DNA from: Dehalococcoidia bacterium
Lineage (GTDB): Bacteria; Chloroflexota; Dehalococcoidia; SM23-28-2; HRBIN24
Reading direction: 5' to 3'
NCBI GenBank assembly: GCA_032249735.1
Contig: JAVVHA010000008.1
Location: 1 to 64,000, forward strand
DNA length: 64,000 bases
Shown here: one piece after another, positions 60,998 to 64,000 of the stretch
Layout of the letters: every line of letters begins with the position of its first letter
How positions within the stretch are numbered: position 1 is the first letter of the stretch
Translations under genes and position numbers: made by a program
The notes under the pieces: generated by a model
The model's input: the letters and a program-made list of their open reading frames with translations, nothing else
What the model was told of the DNA's origin: nothing
The model's database searches: none

Positions 60998-61021
60998 ATG
61001 CCCGAGACACGTTTAACGTAA
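60993..61021 (-). promoter_or_regulatory. overlapping divergent promoter of the CapA-like gene
   Basis: Minus strand TTACGT (61016-61021), 17-bp spacer, TAATAT (60993-60998). The -10 elements of the two divergent promoters occupy the same AT-rich bases, so RNA polymerase could use only one at a time. Confidence 0.4.
61009..61019. promoter_or_regulatory. short palindrome in the divergent promoter region
   Basis: ACGTT-T-AACGT is an inverted repeat of 5 bp around one base, lying in the plus-strand leader and over the minus-strand -35. It could be an operator; being short, it may be chance. Confidence 0.3.
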
Positions 61022-61035
61022 GCGGGAGGATAGAC

Positions 61036-62226
61036 ATGGAGTTCAGGTTCGGGCCAGAGGAGGAGGCCTTCCGGCAAGAGGTGAGGGAGTTTCTACGCCA
61101 GGAGTGGCCACAGGAGGCCTTAGGGGATGCTGCCGAGAGCCCTCTGGGATATGGCGGAGGCCGCGGCCTGAACGAGATCAAGGCGTTCCAGAAGAAGCTG
61201 GCCCAAAAGGGGTGGCTGACCATGGCCTGGCCAAAGGAGTACGGCGGTCAAGGGGCCAGCATCTGGCGCCAGGTCATCTACAACGAGGAGATGGCCTACC
61301 ATAGGGCCCCCGTACAGCTGGGGGTGGGGCCCGACCGAGTGGGGCCCACCATCATGCTATACGGCACCGAGGAGCAGAAGCAGGAGCACCTGCCGCCCAT
61401 CGCCCGCGCTGAGGTGATATGGTGTCAAGGCTTCTCCGAGCCAGGGGCAGGGTCCGACCTCGCCTCCCTCCAGACCACCGCCGTCCTGGAGGGCGACTAC
61501 TTCGTCGTCAATGGCCAGAAGATCTGGACATCCCTTGCCCATGTGGCCGACTGGATGATCCTTCTGGCCCGCACCGACCCCCATGCCCCTAAACACAAAG
61601 GCATCTCCTATTTCCTGCTGGACATGAAGACGCCAGGCATCACCATCCGGCCCCTATATGACATGACGGGCCGCCACGCCTTTAACCAGGTATTCTTCGA
61701 CAACGTGCGCATCCCCCGCAAGAACCTGGTGGGGGAGCTCAACCGGGGCTGGTATGTGGCAGCAGCCACCCTGGACTTCGAGCGCTCGGGCATCAACCGG
61801 GTCATGGCTGGCATCCGCACCTATGAGGAGCTGGTCCAGTACGCCAAGGAGACCAAGGTGGGGGGCAGGCCCCTTTTGAGCATGCCACAGGTGCGCCACA
61901 AGCTAGCGGAGCTGAAGGTGGAGTTCGAGGTGGGGCGCATGCTGGCGTATAGGGTGGCCTCCATACAGGCTCAGGGCAGGATCCCCAACCAGGAGGCCTC
62001 CATAAGCAAGCTCTTCGGCTCGGAGCTGCAGCAGCGGCTGGCGGCCGCCGGGGTAAGCATCCTGGGCCTGGGGGGCCAGTTGCGACCAGGCAGCAAATGG
62101 GCACCTCTGGCCGGCCGTCTGGCCGATTATTACCTGGCCGCAGTCTCCACCACCATCGCTGCGGGCACATCGGAGATCATGCGCAACATCATCGCCATTC
62201 GCGGCCTGGGCCTGCCCAGGGGATGA
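61036..62226 (+). CDS. acyl-CoA dehydrogenase
   Basis: A 396-residue flavoprotein: WLTMAWPKEYGGQGASIWRQVIYNEEMAYHRAP, CQGFSEPGAGSDLASLQT, NGQKIWTSLAHVADWMILLARTDP, FNQVFFDNVRIPRKN, and C-terminal AAGTSEIMRNIIAIRGLGLPRG. As in the other two, the YEGT Glu is missing, with LDFERS as the possible base. GGGAGGATAGAC precedes the ATG. It is closely related in pattern to the operon enzyme at 11763. Confidence 0.94.
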   Translation: MEFRFGPEEEAFRQEVREFLRQEWPQEALGDAAESPLGYGGGRGLNEIKAFQKKLAQKGWLTMAWPKEYGGQGASIWRQVIYNEEMAYHRAPVQLGVGPDRVGPTIMLYGTEEQKQEHLPPIARAEVIWCQGFSEPGAGSDLASLQTTAVLEGDYFVVNGQKIWTSLAHVADWMILLARTDPHAPKHKGISYFLLDMKTPGITIRPLYDMTGRHAFNQVFFDNVRIPRKNLVGELNRGWYVAAATLDFERSGINRVMAGIRTYEELVQYAKETKVGGRPLLSMPQVRHKLAELKVEFEVGRMLAYRVASIQAQGRIPNQEASISKLFGSELQQRLAAAGVSILGLGGQLRPGSKWAPLAGRLADYYLAAVSTTIAAGTSEIMRNIIAIRGLGLPRG

Positions 62227-62273
62227 GAGGGCCTAGAGGCCTAAGCTAGATATGCCCCTTCCCCAGAGGAGCT

Positions 62274-62969
62274 ATGGCGGACGGGCCCTCGGGTGACCCT
62301 ATCATCGAATACTTCCGCGACGCCTTCCTCATCGGCAGCGGCGCTACGAGGCTTTACCTGGTGCGTCACGCCCAGTCCCTGAGCAATACAGGCGAGGCAG
62401 ACATCTCCACCGACCCACCCCTCACGGCGGTGGGGTGGGAGCAGGCGCGGCGGCTGGCCCAGCGCCTGGCCCGCCAGGGCATCGACCTCATATACTCCAG
62501 TCCCCAGCGGCGGGCCCTGCAGACGGCTCAAGCCATCGCCGAGGCCACCGGGCTGTCCGTCATGGTGGAGGAGGGGCTTCGGGAGGTGGGCATGGGCACA
62601 GGGGGGCTGGACGTGCGCCGCCTGGGGGTGGAGAAGGCGCGGGAGGTCACCAGACGCATCGCCGCCACCATGCGGTGGGATGCCTTCCCCGGCTCCGAGG
62701 GGAGCCGGGCCGTCCGCCGACGCGTGCGCGCCACCATCGATGCCATCGCCCGCCGCCATCCAGGCCAACGCATCGTCATCGTCACCCACTTCGGAGTCAT
62801 CCAGGCCTACGTGAGCATAGTGTTGGGCGTACGCCAGGACCTCTTGTTTTACGTCTTCAACGCCAGCATCACATCGGTGCGGGTGAAGGGCCGAAAGCGG
62901 GTGCTATGGCGCCTCAACGATGTGGCCCATCTGGACGGGCTCCCCACCGGCTTCGCAGGCATCTCCTAG
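62274..62969 (+). CDS. histidine phosphatase family protein
   Basis: A 231-residue phosphoglycerate-mutase-like protein: LYLVRHAQSLSNTGEADISTDPPLTAVGWEQARRLAQRLARQGIDLIYSSPQRRALQTAQAIAEATGL, later VIVTHFGVIQAYV with the second catalytic His. The first motif reads RHA rather than RHG, a tolerated variant. Substrate is unknown; PhoE/GpmB-like phosphatases and sugar-phosphate hydrolases share this pattern. An N-terminal extension of about 24 residues precedes the fold. Confidence 0.9.
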   Translation: MADGPSGDPIIEYFRDAFLIGSGATRLYLVRHAQSLSNTGEADISTDPPLTAVGWEQARRLAQRLARQGIDLIYSSPQRRALQTAQAIAEATGLSVMVEEGLREVGMGTGGLDVRRLGVEKAREVTRRIAATMRWDAFPGSEGSRAVRRRVRATIDAIARRHPGQRIVIVTHFGVIQAYVSIVLGVRQDLLFYVFNASITSVRVKGRKRVLWRLNDVAHLDGLPTGFAGIS

Positions 62970-62996
62970 CCCAGGGGAGCTAGATGAAGCTAAGCC

Positions 62997-63025
62997 TTGA
63001 CAACCCCTCTAGGTGGCAGTAGCCT
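62997..63025 (+). promoter_or_regulatory. putative promoter of the last CaiB gene
   Basis: TTGACA (62997-63002), 17-bp spacer, TAGCCT (63020-63025), 31 bases before the ATG at 63056. Confidence 0.45.
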
Positions 63026-63055
63026 TCTTTCTGAATTTTGGCGCTGGGGGCCAAC

Positions 63056-64000
63056 ATGGCTGGGCCGCTGGAAGGCGTCAGGGTTCTGGACTTCACCATT
63101 GCTCAGCAAGGGCCATATGCCGCCCTACTGCTGGCCGAAATGGGGGCTGAGGTCATCAAGGTGGAGGAGCCGGGGCGGGGAGACCTCGCCCGAGCCCTGG
63201 CCCGTGACCGTCGCACCAAGTTCAGTTACTATTTCCTGGCCCTGAACCGCAGCAAGAAGGGCATCGCCATCAACTTGAAGCACCCCAAGGGCCGCCAGCT
63301 GATACTGGACTTGGCCCGCCACTGCGATGTGGTAGTGGAGAACTTCCGGCCTGGGGTCATGGAGAAGCTAGGGCTGGGCTACGAGGACTTGCGCCAGGTG
63401 AACCCCCGCATCATCTATGCCCGGGCCACGGCCTTTGGCACCCGGGGTCCCTGGGGCCACCGCCGAGGCAACGACATTACAGTCCAGGCATCCAGCGGCA
63501 TCATGAGCGTCACTGGCCTAGAGAGCGACCCTCCCCTGCCGGTGGGGGTGGCCATCGCCGACCACATCGGAGGTCTGACTTTGGCAGTGGGCATCCTGGC
63601 TGCCCTCATGGCCCGAGAGCGGACAGGCGTGGGGCAGAAGGTGGAAACGTCCCTGCTGGGGAGCATGGTGGCTGCTCAGTCGCCGGAGCTGACCTATCGT
63701 CTGGCCACTGGCCAGAAGCTGGGGCGGGCTGGCTTGGGCCATACCCTGCTGCCCCACCTCTGGCGCGTCTATCGCACCGCCGATGGGTATATGGCTATCG
63801 GCGGCGTCCCCCCCGAGCGGTGGCGGGACTTCTGCCAGGCCATCGGCTGGCCAGAATTGGCCGATGACCCCCGCTTTCGGGAGGTGGGGGAGCGGTTGCG
63901 CCGCATATCGGAGCTGAATAACCTCCTGGACGAGCACTTCTCCCGGCTCCCCGCCCAGGAGTGGGTGGCCCGCCTGGAAGAGGCCGACCTGCCAGTGGCC
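63056..64000 (+). CDS. CaiB/BaiF family CoA-transferase (3' end outside the window)
   Basis: The first 315 residues are present: VRVLDFTIAQQGPYAALLLAEMGAEVIKVEEPGRGD, LNRSKKGIAINLKHPKGRQLILDLARHCDVVVENFRPGVMEKLGLGYEDL, VGVAIADHIGGLTLAVGILAAL with the likely catalytic Asp in VAIADH, and TGVGQKVETSLLGSM. The frame is open at the window end. GGGGG precedes the ATG. It is the fourth CaiB-type gene here. Confidence 0.93.
   Translation, partial: MAGPLEGVRVLDFTIAQQGPYAALLLAEMGAEVIKVEEPGRGDLARALARDRRTKFSYYFLALNRSKKGIAINLKHPKGRQLILDLARHCDVVVENFRPGVMEKLGLGYEDLRQVNPRIIYARATAFGTRGPWGHRRGNDITVQASSGIMSVTGLESDPPLPVGVAIADHIGGLTLAVGILAALMARERTGVGQKVETSLLGSMVAAQSPELTYRLATGQKLGRAGLGHTLLPHLWRVYRTADGYMAIGGVPPERWRDFCQAIGWPELADDPRFREVGERLRRISELNNLLDEHFSRLPAQEWVARLEEADLPVA

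Overview
The window is GC-rich (by eye; not computed) bacterial chromosome, coding-dense with short or overlapping intergenic junctions. I infer a free-living, probably Chloroflexota (Dehalococcoidia-like) bacterium. The reasons are many CaiB/BaiF CoA-transferases, acyl-CoA dehydrogenases and enoyl-CoA hydratases, lipoproteins with Thr/Pro tails, a retropepsin-like domain, and the panD-panB-panC and cobT-cobS-cobU sets. The phylum is inference; no rRNA gene is present to confirm it. SCO and PCu(A)C copper chaperones, flavin-dependent oxidoreductases and an ETF suggest respiration; a ferredoxin-dependent 2-oxoacid oxidoreductase is also encoded. Promoters are of the sigma-70 type, TTGACA with a 16-17 bp spacer.

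Layout. 1-5.4 kb: secreted protein, enoyl-CoA hydratase, acetyl-CoA synthetase, small lipoprotein, Trm112-like protein, small membrane protein, FolK. 5.7-25.3 kb: a run of 18 minus-strand genes, almost all overlapping or within 35 nt. It reads from an OYE/2,4-dienoyl-CoA reductase-like flavoprotein through two LLM-type flavin oxidoreductases, a CoA-transferase, an amidohydrolase, an enoyl-CoA hydratase, a CaiB transferase, a radical SAM-PDZ-DUF512-like protein, a two-subunit B12 mutase, an acyl-CoA dehydrogenase, an MmgE/PrpD protein, a DUF35/thiolase-like/MaoC module, two SDRs and a BadI-like ring-cleaving hydrolase. Divergently from it, a single gene encodes a fused ETF alpha-beta, followed by a methyltransferase. 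This looks like a complete CoA-thioester catabolic operon for a cyclic or branched carboxylic acid, with its electron acceptor.

28-36.5 kb: DNA repair and cofactor genes: UvrB with an N-terminal aspartic-protease domain, RuvC, YebC, panC, panB, panD (with a structured leader and terminator-like hairpin), then cobT-cobS-cobU on the plus strand. Pantothenate and cobalamin supply fit the CoA- and B12-dependent pathway next door. 36.6-37.6 kb: seven tRNA genes (Gly, Leu, Ser, Ser, Asn, Gln, Leu). 37.7-53.3 kb: SRPBCC protein, acyl-CoA dehydrogenase, 2-oxoacid:ferredoxin oxidoreductase, dihydrolipoamide dehydrogenase, lipoyl synthase, hydrolase, transaldolase, RpiB, PAP2 phosphatase, TetR regulator, THEP1 NTPase, copper chaperones, CPBP protease and two CaiB transferases.

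53.4-64 kb: a short region with an inverted repeat and a possible small basic protein, then a PD-(D/E)XK-like/HPRT fusion. After these come a plus-strand hydrolase / DapB-like dehydrogenase / class III aminotransferase / MFS / enoyl-CoA hydratase set, a CapA-like lipoprotein, another acyl-CoA dehydrogenase, a histidine phosphatase and a CaiB transferase cut by the window end. The most unusual items are the 18-gene operon with its radical SAM protein and cysteine-less thiolase-like module, and three gene fusions (protease-UvrB, nuclease-HPRT, ETF alpha-beta).
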